Shown: positions 1-7,876, numbered from the stretch's first letter. The stretch is DNA of 10,483 nt from Pirellulaceae bacterium (GCA_013002105.1 JABDKS010000631.1:1-10483), one strand, 5' to 3'. The notes: generated by a model from the letters alone, not told the origin. A program made the numbers and translations.

Positions 1-1982
1 TTCGAATCCTTCGACGCATTCTTGGATGCGGAGACTGACGCGTCCATCGAAGACTCCGCCAGAGCCGAAAATTCTTCGATCGGAATCGCGATCGGCTGAC
101 CCACACTGAGCGTCGTCGCTTTTCGACACCCAGCCAGGTCCAACACCATTTGCTGCATCATCGGCAGGAATACCATCCGCAATGGCAGTGTCGTCCATGA
201 CGCGTTGCACGGTATGGCAAACTGATAGACATGTCCACGACCACGTTTTGACGCAACGACCAACGGGTTCCCGTCACTGACTTTCAGTAATACAACCGAT
301 GGCGACGGATCATCGTTACCGACGCCCCGCAAAGAATCGGACGTGGTGGCAGTCGGCGTCGCTGAGCTTGCTACCGAGTCAACATTATTCGGATCACCCG
401 CTGCTGTGCGATCATCAACCGCCTGGTTCGTCGCATCGTCCTGCCCGGATGGCGGCAGTTCCAACTGACGATACGCATAGATTTCGACCTCGCTGAGTGG
501 CTGCTGATCACTCGCGGTCAGCAGGTTCCATGGCGCGTACTGTGGGTTGATTTCACCGATTCGCCATTTTGCCTTTCTTTCGGCCTTGGGATCACCGACC
601 ACATCACCTAAGACCGCAGGCAGTTCCAGCGATCCCTGGTCACAGGTCCACGTCAGGTTGTAATCGTCGGATTTCAAATCATTGCCGTCAAAAACGATCA
701 GCGATCCGCCTTGCAACACAAAGGAAGCAATTGCTTTGCGTTCGTCTTCTTTCAAAGTCCGAACGTTTGCCAAAATGATGATCTCGGGTGCGGATTCTTC
801 GAGCGTCTTGACGATTTGATTGGATTGCTTGACCGTCGTCTTGACCGAATCGGGTTGGTCGTCGCCGCCAAACGCAAATGGGCTTAAAGCAATCGCCAAA
901 AAATCGGCTTGTCCTTCCAAAGGTTGCCGACTTGGTTTTCCGTCGACGATCAGCACCTGAATCTCTCGCATCACATCGACCGCGACGCTACGTCGGTTGT
1001 CTGCTGCCAACGAGTCGGCATGTTCCACCGATACGGTCACTTCATGCACCCCCGGTTCGTCGATTCGGTGGCTCAGTCTCGACGTCGCGGACGCGTTTGC
1101 TTCAACGTCGACCAGCCGAGAGGGCAATGCCACACCGTCGATGGACCAGATCACCCGCAAATCACGCAGGGGTATATCGGATGCGTTTCGGATGCGGGCG
1201 GAGAGCTGCGAACTTCTGCCGGCTACGACTGCGGGCGAATCCACCGCAACAGAATCAACGGAAATGTTGGGCATCGACGCTTCCGCATCGCCAATATTCC
1301 AGAAATTCACTGTCGCAACGGGATCGACTTCCTTCATGCGTGCTGACAATCCCTCGAGCGATCGCGATGTCGCCTGACCGACGTTACAGCTCTGGAAATC
1401 CGATGCAATCACGATGCTGCGCTGCGCGTGCGAACTCTGCTCGGCTGCCGCGACTGCTGCATCGACCAGTCTGGCCAACTCCACAGGACCACCTTCGGCA
1501 CGCAATCCCCGAATACGCTCCAACGCATCTGCGGCCCCCATCGTCGCAGGCGGAGAATCAACTGCACTTGCCTGGATCAACATGATTTCGTCGCGACGCG
1601 TCATGTCACGCAATAAGTCCGACAATCCCTGTTTCAGCATGTCCATCCGCGATAATTGACCCTCCGCGGCCGCTGCCATGGAACGGCTATCGTCAATGAC
1701 AATGACGAGTGTTCGTGACGCATCACCGGGCAATGCATGAAAGCCGGTCAGTACCGGGCGAGCCAAACAGAATGCCAACAAAATAGGAATCGCACATCGC
1801 AGTAACAGCAACAGCAGATTGGTGATCTGCATACGCCGGCGATTGATCCGGATGACACTGTCAAGCAAATGCCAAGCGCCCCAGTCAATCGTGGTAAAAC
1901 GACTGCGATGCAGCAAATGGATCGCCAGCGGAATGGTAAAGGCGAACGCGCCGAAGGCCAACAAGGCGTTGACGAAGGTCAA
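1..1982 (-). CDS. BatA-type membrane protein with VWA domain (3' end outside window)
   Basis: About 660 residues are open from a TTG at 1982 to the left edge, with no stop. Translation shows two N-terminal hydrophobic segments (about residues 3-24 and 54-78) separated by a basic loop ending RINRRRM. This matches the BatA double-anchor domain. A von Willebrand A domain follows (about 91-235), with the MIDAS motif D97-x-S99-x-S101 and a second acidic site at D195 (IVIASD). Next come a CARDB/Ig-like stretch (about 239-335) and a glutamine-amidotransferase-like fold beginning VLIVDG at about 343 and including GGSLIVFDG, as seen in related VWA membrane proteins. The TTG overlaps the DUF58 stop as TTGA, and GGAGG lies 8 nt upstream. 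The in-frame stretch between this TTG and the preceding stop holds no ATG or GTG, and the first downstream ATG (residue 51) would delete the first membrane segment. It probably acts at the membrane with DUF58. Substrate and process are unknown. Confidence 0.88.
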   Translation of the reverse strand, partial: MTFVNALLAFGAFAFTIPLAIHLLHRSRFTTIDWGAWHLLDSVIRINRRRMQITNLLLLLLRCAIPILLAFCLARPVLTGFHALPGDASRTLVIVIDDSRSMAAAAEGQLSRMDMLKQGLSDLLRDMTRRDEIMLIQASAVDSPPATMGAADALERIRGLRAEGGPVELARLVDAAVAAAEQSSHAQRSIVIASDFQSCNVGQATSRSLEGLSARMKEVDPVATVNFWNIGDAEASMPNISVDSVAVDSPAVVAGRSSQLSARIRNASDIPLRDLRVIWSIDGVALPSRLVDVEANASATSRLSHRIDEPGVHEVTVSVEHADSLAADNRRSVAVDVMREIQVLIVDGKPSRQPLEGQADFLAIALSPFAFGGDDQPDSVKTTVKQSNQIVKTLEESAPEIIILANVRTLKEDERKAIASFVLQGGSLIVFDGNDLKSDDYNLTWTCDQGSLELPAVLGDVVGDPKAERKAKWRIGEINPQYAPWNLLTASDQQPLSEVEIYAYRQLELPPSGQDDATNQAVDDRTAAGDPNNVDSVASSATPTATTSDSLRGVGNDDPSPSVVLLKVSDGNPLVVASKRGRGHVYQFAIPCNASWTTLPLRMVFLPMMQQMVLDLAGCRKATTLSVGQPIAIPIEEFSALAESSMDASVSASKNASKDS

Positions 1983-1994
1983 GTTAGTCGCCTC
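1979..1994 (-). promoter_or_regulatory. RBS and TTGA stop/start overlap coupling DUF58 to BatA
   Basis: Reading the minus strand, GGAGG at 1995-1991 lies inside the last codons of DUF58. It is followed by 8 nt and then TTGA, where TTG (1982-1980) is the BatA start and TGA (1981-1979) is the DUF58 stop. The arrangement decides the BatA start and implies translational coupling. Confidence 0.8.
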
Positions 1995-2881
1995 CGAAAT
2001 GCCATGTATTCATGCAGTGCATCGGCGAACGGCCGATCAGTCGTCATAGGAACATGGTCGACACGATGCTTTCGACAGATTTCCTGCATCGCCGACTGAT
2101 GGGTGCTCAGTCGTTCCAGATAAGCATCACGAAGCGACTTGGCGTCAACGGTATGTTCATTTGCTACGTTTTCGATATCACGAAATTGTATTCGGCCGGC
2201 GAACGGAAAATCGACTTCGTCGGGATCCAGAATCTGAAAGAACACCACTTCGTGACGTTTGGAGCGAAACTGTGCCAACGCTTGCCCGATCGATTCCACA
2301 TCGCCCATCGCGTCGGAGATAATGATCAACAATCCGCGTCGACCAAGCTTGGGCATCAATTGGCGAAACACACCCCCAAGATCCGTTTCGCGATGCGTGA
2401 CATCACCGGCGAGAGGTTTCAAGATGGCTTGCAAGTGCGACGGCCGACTCCGCAGCGGCACAAAATCTCGCGGCTGGTCGTCGAACGTCATCAAACCGAC
2501 TGCGTCTTGTTGCCCCAACATCAGATAGGTTAACGACGCAGCCAGTTGAACTCCATAATCAAATTTTGTCCTGCCTTCACCGCGCTCACCGCCGTAGGCC
2601 ATCGAACCACTTTGGTCGACCAGTAATGTGCAACGCAGGTTTGTTTCTTCTTCGAACTCGCGAATGTAAAGTCGGTCACTCTTGCCAAATGCTTTCCAGT
2701 CGATGTTCTTCAGTTCGTCGCCGCGCACGTACTGCCGGTGTTCTTTGAATTCGACGCTGAAACCTTTGTGGGGCGAACGGTGACGCCCCGAACAAAAACC
2801 TTCGACCACCCCTCGAGCCAACAACTGCAATCTCGCAACGCGAGACAGATCATCGGGTTTGACAAGACTAAGAATGCGCAT
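1979..2881 (-). CDS. DUF58 domain-containing protein
   Basis: This 300-residue protein belongs to the DUF58 family, usually found with MoxR AAA+ ATPases and VWA membrane proteins. The family hallmark lies at residues 34-62: HRSPHKGFSVEFKEHRQY followed by VRGDELKNIDW. After it comes a VWA-like fold with a MIDAS-type motif, D89-x-S91-x-S93 (LLVDQSGSMA), and a second acidic segment, LIIISDAMGD, near the middle. No membrane segment is seen, which fits the short cytosolic form of the family found in planctomycetes; longer forms carry N-terminal anchors. The ATG at 2881 is preferred because the N-terminus fits the family and an in-frame stop lies 24 nt upstream, although no clear Shine-Dalgarno is visible. 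Its last codons carry the ribosome-binding site of the BatA gene, and the two overlap by four bases. The molecular role is not established for the family. Confidence 0.93.
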   Translation of the reverse strand: MRILSLVKPDDLSRVARLQLLARGVVEGFCSGRHRSPHKGFSVEFKEHRQYVRGDELKNIDWKAFGKSDRLYIREFEEETNLRCTLLVDQSGSMAYGGERGEGRTKFDYGVQLAASLTYLMLGQQDAVGLMTFDDQPRDFVPLRSRPSHLQAILKPLAGDVTHRETDLGGVFRQLMPKLGRRGLLIIISDAMGDVESIGQALAQFRSKRHEVVFFQILDPDEVDFPFAGRIQFRDIENVANEHTVDAKSLRDAYLERLSTHQSAMQEICRKHRVDHVPMTTDRPFADALHEYMAFRRRLT

Positions 2882-3090
2882 CAGTAGCAGCAGCGAAATT
2901 CAAGAGGCGGGGAGTTCAACGGCACAACGGGCAATTCGCCGTTGGCAGGAACCAGATACAGTATATCGCCAAGCCGCAATTCCGCTCCCTCGGTACCGGC
3001 ACAGATTCGCACGGACGGCCAAAAAGTCCGCCACAAACACTTCAATATCCCTGTTTCGCACGCCCCCTCGCGTTAAGCCGATCCGCCATA
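2882..3090. promoter_or_regulatory. Divergent intergenic region
   Basis: These 209 bases separate the minus-strand DUF58/BatA pair from the plus-strand ceramidase-like/sulfatase pair, so promoters for both should lie here. I see no convincing -35/-10 pair. A TTGGCA at 2942 with TATATC at 2962 has a spacer of only 14 nt. Two inverted repeats are present: CAACGGC/GCCGTTG (2917-2944) and CGGAC/GTCCG (3012-3030). Open frames here are short and unsupported. Confidence 0.5.
2917..2944. repeat. 7-bp inverted repeat in divergent promoter region
   Basis: CAACGGC at 2917-2923 is the exact reverse complement of GCCGTTG at 2938-2944, with a 14-nt loop. It lies 36-64 bp upstream of the DUF58 start. It could be an operator half-site pair or an untranslated-leader hairpin on the minus strand. 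It has no T-run, so it is not an intrinsic terminator. Confidence 0.35.
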
Positions 3091-5259
3091 ATGGCCTCCA
3101 ATCCCAACCACCCCCTCCTGCACGCCCCACGAGTTCTTTCGATGCCCCGCCTATTTGCTCTGGCCGTCGCCATTTGTGGCTCCCTATCTCTTTGCTCCAA
3201 CGTGCTGGCAGACCTTCGTGCCGGCGCTGCCGTGGTCGATATCAGCCCGACTCAGATGCCGGTTCTGGTCAACGGTGGAATGATGTCGCGCAGTGCCGAC
3301 TCGATCAAAACGACGGTCAACGCGCGTGCGATTGTTGTCGACGACGGCAAGGATCGAATCGCGATCGTGGTCGTCGACAGCTGCATGGTCCCCCGCGAAC
3401 TGCTCGACGACGCCAAGCTTCAAGCGGCACAAGTAACACAGATTAAACCGGACCATATTCTCGTTTCGGCCACGCACACGCACACCGCACCGTCGGCATT
3501 CGGCGCACTTGGCACCGATCCGGATCTTTCGTATCTGCCTTTGCTGCGACAAAAGATTGTGGAGGCGATTGTCCAAGCCGAGTCCCATTTGCAGCCAGCA
3601 CGCGTCGGATGGGGCGAAACGACCGCCGATGAATTCACCGCGTTGCGTCGCTGGGTCCGTCGACCCGATCGCCTGGATGTCGATCCCTTTGGAAATCAGA
3701 CAGTGCGCGCCAACATGCACGCCGCGCGCGACCCAGAGAATGTCATCGGAGAATCCGGCCCCGAAGATCCCGAACTGTCCATCATTGCATTTCAATCAAC
3801 CGATGGCGATCCAATCGCAATTCTCTGCAATTTCTCGATGCATTACTTCGGTGATCAACCGATCAGCGCAGACTATTTTGGCCTGTTCAGCGACGGCATC
3901 GCCCAACACGCGGCGTCGAAGCAGAGCGACGGTTCAAAGCAAGACGTCGTTGGCATCATGTCGCACGGGTGCAGCGGTGATATTTGGCGCCGAGATTACA
4001 TGACCTGGACAGGGAAGGACGAAGCAACCATCGAGTCGTACACGCAGGGGCTGCTGCAAATCGCGAAAGACGCCTACGACGGCATTGAGTACCAGGCGGA
4101 CTTGGACGTGGCCATGGCCGAATCGCGCCTGCGAATGTCTTACCGAGTTCCCGACGCGCAGCGTTTGCAATGGGCACAACAGATCGTCGATCAAATCGAA
4201 GACGGTGTGCCCAAAGACCGCGAGCAGGTCTACGCCCGTGAACAAGTTTTGCTGCATCAAATGCAAGAAACCGAGATTGTCGTGCAGGCTCTGAAGCTTG
4301 GAAACCTCGCGATCGTCACGACACCCAACGAGACTTACGCTCTGACAGGATTGAAATTGAAATTACAAAGCCCGTTGGAACACACCATGGTGATTGAATT
4401 GGCAAACGGCGCCGACGGATACATTCCACCTCCAGAACAACATCATCTCGGTGGCTACAACACTTGGGCGGCTCGCTCGGCGGGATTGGAAGTGCAAGCC
4501 GAACCGAGAATCGTAGCGGCAGGCTTGCACCTGCTGGAAACCATCAGTGGGCAACCGCGGCGACAATCGGTGCAAAAGCTCGGTCCAGCTGCCACCGCGA
4601 TTCTTTCGCAGAAACCTTTGCTCTATTGGCGACTGGACGAGATGGAAGCATCGGTGGCCGTGGATGCCAGCGGCAATCATCACGACGGCGTCTTTGAACC
4701 CGGCGTGTTGTTTTTTCTGCCGGGTCCGCTACGCAGCACCGATGACGAATTGTTTACGCTCGATCAGCCCAACCGAGCAGTCCACACGGCGAACGGTCGC
4801 ATTCGCGCACGACTCGATTCACTCGGACAAGACTACACCGTGTTGATGTCGTTTTGGAATGGAATGCCGGTCGACGCGAGAGAGACAGCCGGTTGGTTAT
4901 TTTCACGCGACCACGCACATTCGATCACCAGTCGCGGTGACCATCTGGGCCTTGGTGGCGAAGGCGCGCGAGCTGGCAAACTGATCTTCCAGCATGGAGT
5001 CGGCGGGGAACCGAGCGTCGGCAAAACACCGATTGAGCGTTGGACGTGGAACCAAGTTGCGCTGGTCCGCCAAGGTGATCGTGTCCGAGTGTTTTTGAAT
5101 GACAACCCCGAGCCAGAGATCGATGTGCAGTCACCTGCCGATTCAGCGACGACCATCGCGAGTTGCTTTTTTGGAGGGCGTAGCGACAACGATTCCAATT
5201 GGGAAGGAAGGATCGATGAGGTTGCCGTGTTTGATCGTGCACTGACCGTCAGCGAGTAA
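3091..5259 (+). CDS. Neutral/alkaline ceramidase-like exported protein with C-terminal LamG domain
   Basis: The 722-residue protein has an N-terminal domain of the neutral/alkaline non-lysosomal ceramidase family (about 41-490) and a LamG/concanavalin-like jellyroll (about 508-722, ending IDEVAVFDRALTVSE). By comparison with the Pseudomonas enzyme, all four zinc ligands seem present: H129 or H131 in THTHTAP, H251 in NFSMHYFGD, E414 in TPNETYALTG and Y444 in ADGYIPPPEQ. The family's GDVSPN segment, which carries the nucleophilic serine, reads GDIWRR here (296-301), so true ceramidase activity is doubtful. A signal peptide is clear (hydrophobic 21-36, likely cleavage after VLA at 40). Neither candidate start has a good ribosome-binding site. 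The ATG at 3142 (residue 18) would give a more classical signal peptide and may be the true start. The sulfatase gene follows 69 bp later with no terminator between, suggesting co-transcription and a shared extracellular substrate. That substrate is unknown. Confidence 0.9.
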   Translation: MASNPNHPLLHAPRVLSMPRLFALAVAICGSLSLCSNVLADLRAGAAVVDISPTQMPVLVNGGMMSRSADSIKTTVNARAIVVDDGKDRIAIVVVDSCMVPRELLDDAKLQAAQVTQIKPDHILVSATHTHTAPSAFGALGTDPDLSYLPLLRQKIVEAIVQAESHLQPARVGWGETTADEFTALRRWVRRPDRLDVDPFGNQTVRANMHAARDPENVIGESGPEDPELSIIAFQSTDGDPIAILCNFSMHYFGDQPISADYFGLFSDGIAQHAASKQSDGSKQDVVGIMSHGCSGDIWRRDYMTWTGKDEATIESYTQGLLQIAKDAYDGIEYQADLDVAMAESRLRMSYRVPDAQRLQWAQQIVDQIEDGVPKDREQVYAREQVLLHQMQETEIVVQALKLGNLAIVTTPNETYALTGLKLKLQSPLEHTMVIELANGADGYIPPPEQHHLGGYNTWAARSAGLEVQAEPRIVAAGLHLLETISGQPRRQSVQKLGPAATAILSQKPLLYWRLDEMEASVAVDASGNHHDGVFEPGVLFFLPGPLRSTDDELFTLDQPNRAVHTANGRIRARLDSLGQDYTVLMSFWNGMPVDARETAGWLFSRDHAHSITSRGDHLGLGGEGARAGKLIFQHGVGGEPSVGKTPIERWTWNQVALVRQGDRVRVFLNDNPEPEIDVQSPADSATTIASCFFGGRSDNDSNWEGRIDEVAVFDRALTVSE

Positions 5260-5276
5260 CCGCACGAAACATCTAT

Positions 5277-5312
5277 CCAACCACGCAACCAACCTTGCAG
5301 CCAACCCTCCAA
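5277..5312. repeat. Three imperfect 12-bp C-rich tandem repeats
   Basis: Units CCAACCACGCAA, CCAACCTTGCAG and CCAACCCTCCAA follow each other at 5277, 5289 and 5301, in the gap between the ceramidase-like and sulfatase genes and ending 16 bp before the sulfatase ATG. The coding-strand copy is C-rich and G-poor. The minus-strand copy of the first one and a half units reads GGTTGGTTGCGTGGTTGG, four GG pairs spaced for a two-tetrad G-quadruplex. Confidence 0.6.
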
Positions 5313-5328
5313 CGAGCCCGAGAACCCA

Positions 5329-6684
5329 ATGAAGTTGCAGACTGTCGCGATCGCACTATCGATAACCACCCTTTTTTGTTGGGAATCCGCCAAGGAACTG
5401 CCTGCCGCCGAGAGACCCAATGTCGTGTTGATATTGGTCGATGATTTGGGCGCGTTGGATTTGAATTGCTACGGCTCGGCCGATCTCTCCACCGATCATC
5501 TCGACGGACTTGCTGCACGTGGCGTCCGATTCAGCCAGTTTTATGCTTCCGCGCCGGTTTGTTCGGCGTCGCGAGTTGGCTTTCTGACAGGTCGCTATCC
5601 GGTGCGCGCTGGGCAACCGGGCAACGGACCGATGCCGGCCGACGAGAAGACGATTGCCGAGTTGTTTGCTGAGTCAGGCTACGACACCGGCCACGTTGGC
5701 AAGTGGCACCTGGGTGTCGGACCGGGACAATCACCGCTGGAGCAAGGTTTTCGTTCGTCCTATGGTCACATGGAAGGTTGCATCGACAACTATGCTCACT
5801 TCTTTTTCTGGGCCGGCCCCAATCGTCATGACCTATGGCGCGACGGAAAAGAGATTTGGGAGGATGGAAAGTTTTTCCCCGACCTGATGGTTCGCGAGTG
5901 CAAGACATTTCTTGACCAACCCCGCGAAAAACCATTCCTGCTGTACTGGGCTTTCAACGCACCCCACTATCCGTATCAAGGCACCGACCGGTGGCGCAAA
6001 CACTACGCCAAGTCGCCTAGCCCGAGAGACAAATACGCCGCATTTGTGTCGACAATGGACGAATCCATTGGGCAAGTCCTTGAACATCTGCGCGACACGG
6101 GATTGGACCAGAACACCATCGTCGTGTTCCAAAGCGATCATGGGCACAGCACGGAAACACGAGCATTCGGGGGAGGCGGTAACGCGGGCCCCTATCGAGG
6201 TGCAAAGTTTTCGTTGTTCGAAGGGGGAATTCGCGTTCCCGCGATCATTGCTTGGCCAAATCACATCGGCCGGGGCGAAGTCCGCGGCGAGATGGGTACC
6301 GGCTGCGACTGGCTGCCCACTTTGGCTCAATACTGCGACGTAGACGTTGACGCATCGACTCTGGACGGCAAGTCATTGGTCGACGTAATCGGCTCGGCAA
6401 ATGCAAAATCGCCCCATGACGTCTATCAGTGGCAGTTCGGGGGCAACAATCAGCCGCAGTGGGCCGTTCGCTCTGGCCCATGGAAATTGATCGGCAATCC
6501 CATCGATACGACCCAATCCCAGACCCAACGCAAGGATAGCGGGCGGCTAAAAGACAAACGTTTCTTGGTCAACTTGGACGACGACCCATCCGAGACAACC
6601 AATCTCGCACAGCAGCACGCCGAGATCGCAAAGAAACTCCAAAGTCACCGCGATCAATTGATCACAGCGATCCGATCCAGATAG
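5329..6684 (+). CDS. Secreted formylglycine-dependent sulfatase (S1 family)
   Basis: This 451-residue arylsulfatase-type enzyme hydrolyses sulfate esters after an active-site cysteine is converted to formylglycine. The active-site signature is C78-S-A-S-R82, inside VCSASRVGFLTGRYP. Other catalytic or calcium-binding positions also appear intact: D38-D39 (LVDDLG), K125 and H127 (GKWHLG), H213 (NAPHYPYQG), D270-H271 (QSDHGHS) and K293 (GAKFSLFEGG). An N-terminal hydrophobic segment (about 4-18) followed by an Ala-rich stretch (ELPAAERP) looks like a Sec signal peptide. The C-terminus has the usual NLDDDPSETTNLA segment. Length is normal for the family. The ATG at 5329 is the natural start, as it begins the signal peptide, though only a weak purine stretch precedes it. 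It is the likely second gene of an operon with the ceramidase-like gene. The substrate cannot be predicted from sequence. Planctomycetes carry many such enzymes, used on sulfated algal polysaccharides. Confidence 0.96.
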   Translation: MKLQTVAIALSITTLFCWESAKELPAAERPNVVLILVDDLGALDLNCYGSADLSTDHLDGLAARGVRFSQFYASAPVCSASRVGFLTGRYPVRAGQPGNGPMPADEKTIAELFAESGYDTGHVGKWHLGVGPGQSPLEQGFRSSYGHMEGCIDNYAHFFFWAGPNRHDLWRDGKEIWEDGKFFPDLMVRECKTFLDQPREKPFLLYWAFNAPHYPYQGTDRWRKHYAKSPSPRDKYAAFVSTMDESIGQVLEHLRDTGLDQNTIVVFQSDHGHSTETRAFGGGGNAGPYRGAKFSLFEGGIRVPAIIAWPNHIGRGEVRGEMGTGCDWLPTLAQYCDVDVDASTLDGKSLVDVIGSANAKSPHDVYQWQFGGNNQPQWAVRSGPWKLIGNPIDTTQSQTQRKDSGRLKDKRFLVNLDDDPSETTNLAQQHAEIAKKLQSHRDQLITAIRSR

Positions 6685-6700
6685 CGATCCAAGTCGGCGA

Positions 6701-6730
6701 TGCGACAAGCGACTGCCGCGTGTCGTCGCA
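6701..6730. terminator. Possible bidirectional termination hairpin between convergent genes
   Basis: TGCGAC at 6701-6706 can pair with GTCGCA at 6725-6730, with an inner GCG/CGC pairing, in the 58-bp gap between the convergent sulfatase and TIGR03009 genes. There is no T-run on either side, so an intrinsic terminator is only weakly supported. Position is the main argument. Confidence 0.3.
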
Positions 6731-6742
6731 TTCCGTCGCTGT

Positions 6743-7876
6743 CTATTTCAAATTCGGCTGACCTGGCGACGCAATCTGCGATGCATCGGGCTCGTGGGCC
6801 AGTTTCTCACGAATGACTTCCCAATCCGACGGCGGACGTTGGGGAATGAAATTCTTGAAGAACTGTTGCATCCCATCTCGAATCGCGTTTCGTTTGACGT
6901 CAGCAAATTCGTAGTGATCCCACATCGGTGCCGTTTTGGCATTGAAATTCGGTGCGTACATGATCAGCGCTTGTGGCAAGAACTGCTGATCGTCCAACGC
7001 GATCTGTACGAGCCGGTACTGTGCGCGATCGGACTGTTGCTTTGGCCAGGCTTCGATCAAAAACATGCCTTCTTTGGGAGCCTTGACTTCGCGAACCCAA
7101 TATCGCTCCTGAATTTGCTTCGCATCCAAGTTGAAAACAAAAGGCAACGGACTGTTAAAGATTTGCTGACCCTGCATTCCCGCTGGCAATTCGTTGATGG
7201 TGCATTTCTTTTCGTTTCCATCAAACTCAATGACTTCACGGCCGTTGCACACCCAATAATCGCCGACCTTACCTTGCTGTGCACCGTATTGTGGCTTGCC
7301 GTCCTTCATGCCCTGATAAAACAAAACCTGATCTTCGCGAAACATTCCCTTATCGGGAGTCGCGTACTTGATTTCACCGGTTGATTTGGTTGCGTGAATT
7401 CCGGCCGGAGCGGCCAATAGATCGAAGTGCCACTTCTGAAATTTGCACGTCATCGTCTTGGTTCCCTTGCTTTGCGTTTCCCAAGCCTGCAAGAGCTTTT
7501 GCAATCGATCCAGTTCGGTGGGATTGAGTGGTGCGAACGGCGCCGCGTTGGGATTGGCACCTGTGGCGGTCGCGTTCGCAGCGCCTTGACCGGCAGTCTG
7601 CTGGACTTCGGCGGTCTGCTTACCGCCAACCGGATTGCCGCCAACTCGATCGCCGCCGGTTTGTTGAATCTGCAATGCACGTGGATCGGTTTGATTGCGA
7701 GCAGCAGCACCATTGCCGTTGGAGGATGGGTTCGTGTTCTGCGCATAGGCGGGAACATTTCGCCCGCGGCCGGGGTCAACCTGCTGTGCCGACGCGGTAG
7801 GCGTTGCCATCGGCAAGCCCCATGCCGCAGTCAACGTAGCCAAAATCAAGGTATCAGTTCGTTTCAGTCGCATCAT
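6743..7876 (-). CDS. TIGR03009-type exported planctomycete protein
   Basis: I recognise this 377-residue protein as a member of the planctomycete-restricted TIGR03009 group; the function is unknown. It begins with a signal peptide (MMRLKRTDTLILATLTAAWGL to about residue 30, cleavage near ASA). A low-complexity linker rich in Asn, Gln, Gly, Ala and Thr follows (about 31-115, with repeats such as GGNPVGGK and QQTAGQG). The conserved domain then runs to the end (about 118-377). It includes MTCKFQKWHFD, ATKSTGEIKYATPDKGMFRED, GDYWVCNGREVIEFD and PLPFVFNLDA. The pattern of a secreted beta-rich domain reading like a lipoprotein-carrier (LolA-like) fold is an inference from strand-like alternation, not proven. 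Two adjacent ATGs (7876 and 7873) are possible starts, and no strong Shine-Dalgarno is visible. It is transcribed alone, convergent to the sulfatase and divergent from the WD40 gene. Confidence 0.9.
   Translation of the reverse strand: MMRLKRTDTLILATLTAAWGLPMATPTASAQQVDPGRGRNVPAYAQNTNPSSNGNGAAARNQTDPRALQIQQTGGDRVGGNPVGGKQTAEVQQTAGQGAANATATGANPNAAPFAPLNPTELDRLQKLLQAWETQSKGTKTMTCKFQKWHFDLLAAPAGIHATKSTGEIKYATPDKGMFREDQVLFYQGMKDGKPQYGAQQGKVGDYWVCNGREVIEFDGNEKKCTINELPAGMQGQQIFNSPLPFVFNLDAKQIQERYWVREVKAPKEGMFLIEAWPKQQSDRAQYRLVQIALDDQQFLPQALIMYAPNFNAKTAPMWDHYEFADVKRNAIRDGMQQFFKNFIPQRPPSDWEVIREKLAHEPDASQIASPGQPNLK

Noticed and set aside
878..1585. Long plus-strand open frame (235 residues) and other plus-strand frames opposite 1-2000
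   Set aside because: The minus strand here encodes a coherent BatA/VWA protein. The plus-strand frames are Arg/Ser/Pro-rich with no family resemblance, typical antisense shadows in GC-rich DNA.
2942..2967. TTGGCA/TATATC as a promoter for the ceramidase-like gene
   Set aside because: The 14-nt spacer is too short for a normal sigma-70 promoter.
2859..3446. Plus-strand open frame of 195 residues spanning the DUF58/ceramidase gap
   Set aside because: It overlaps the ceramidase-like coding region out of frame, has no ribosome-binding site and gives a low-complexity Arg-rich product.
5257..5328. Fusion or read-through of the ceramidase-like and sulfatase frames
   Set aside because: The TAA at 5257 is followed by a separate gene with its own signal peptide, and the LamG domain is nearly complete at the stop, so no frameshift is needed.
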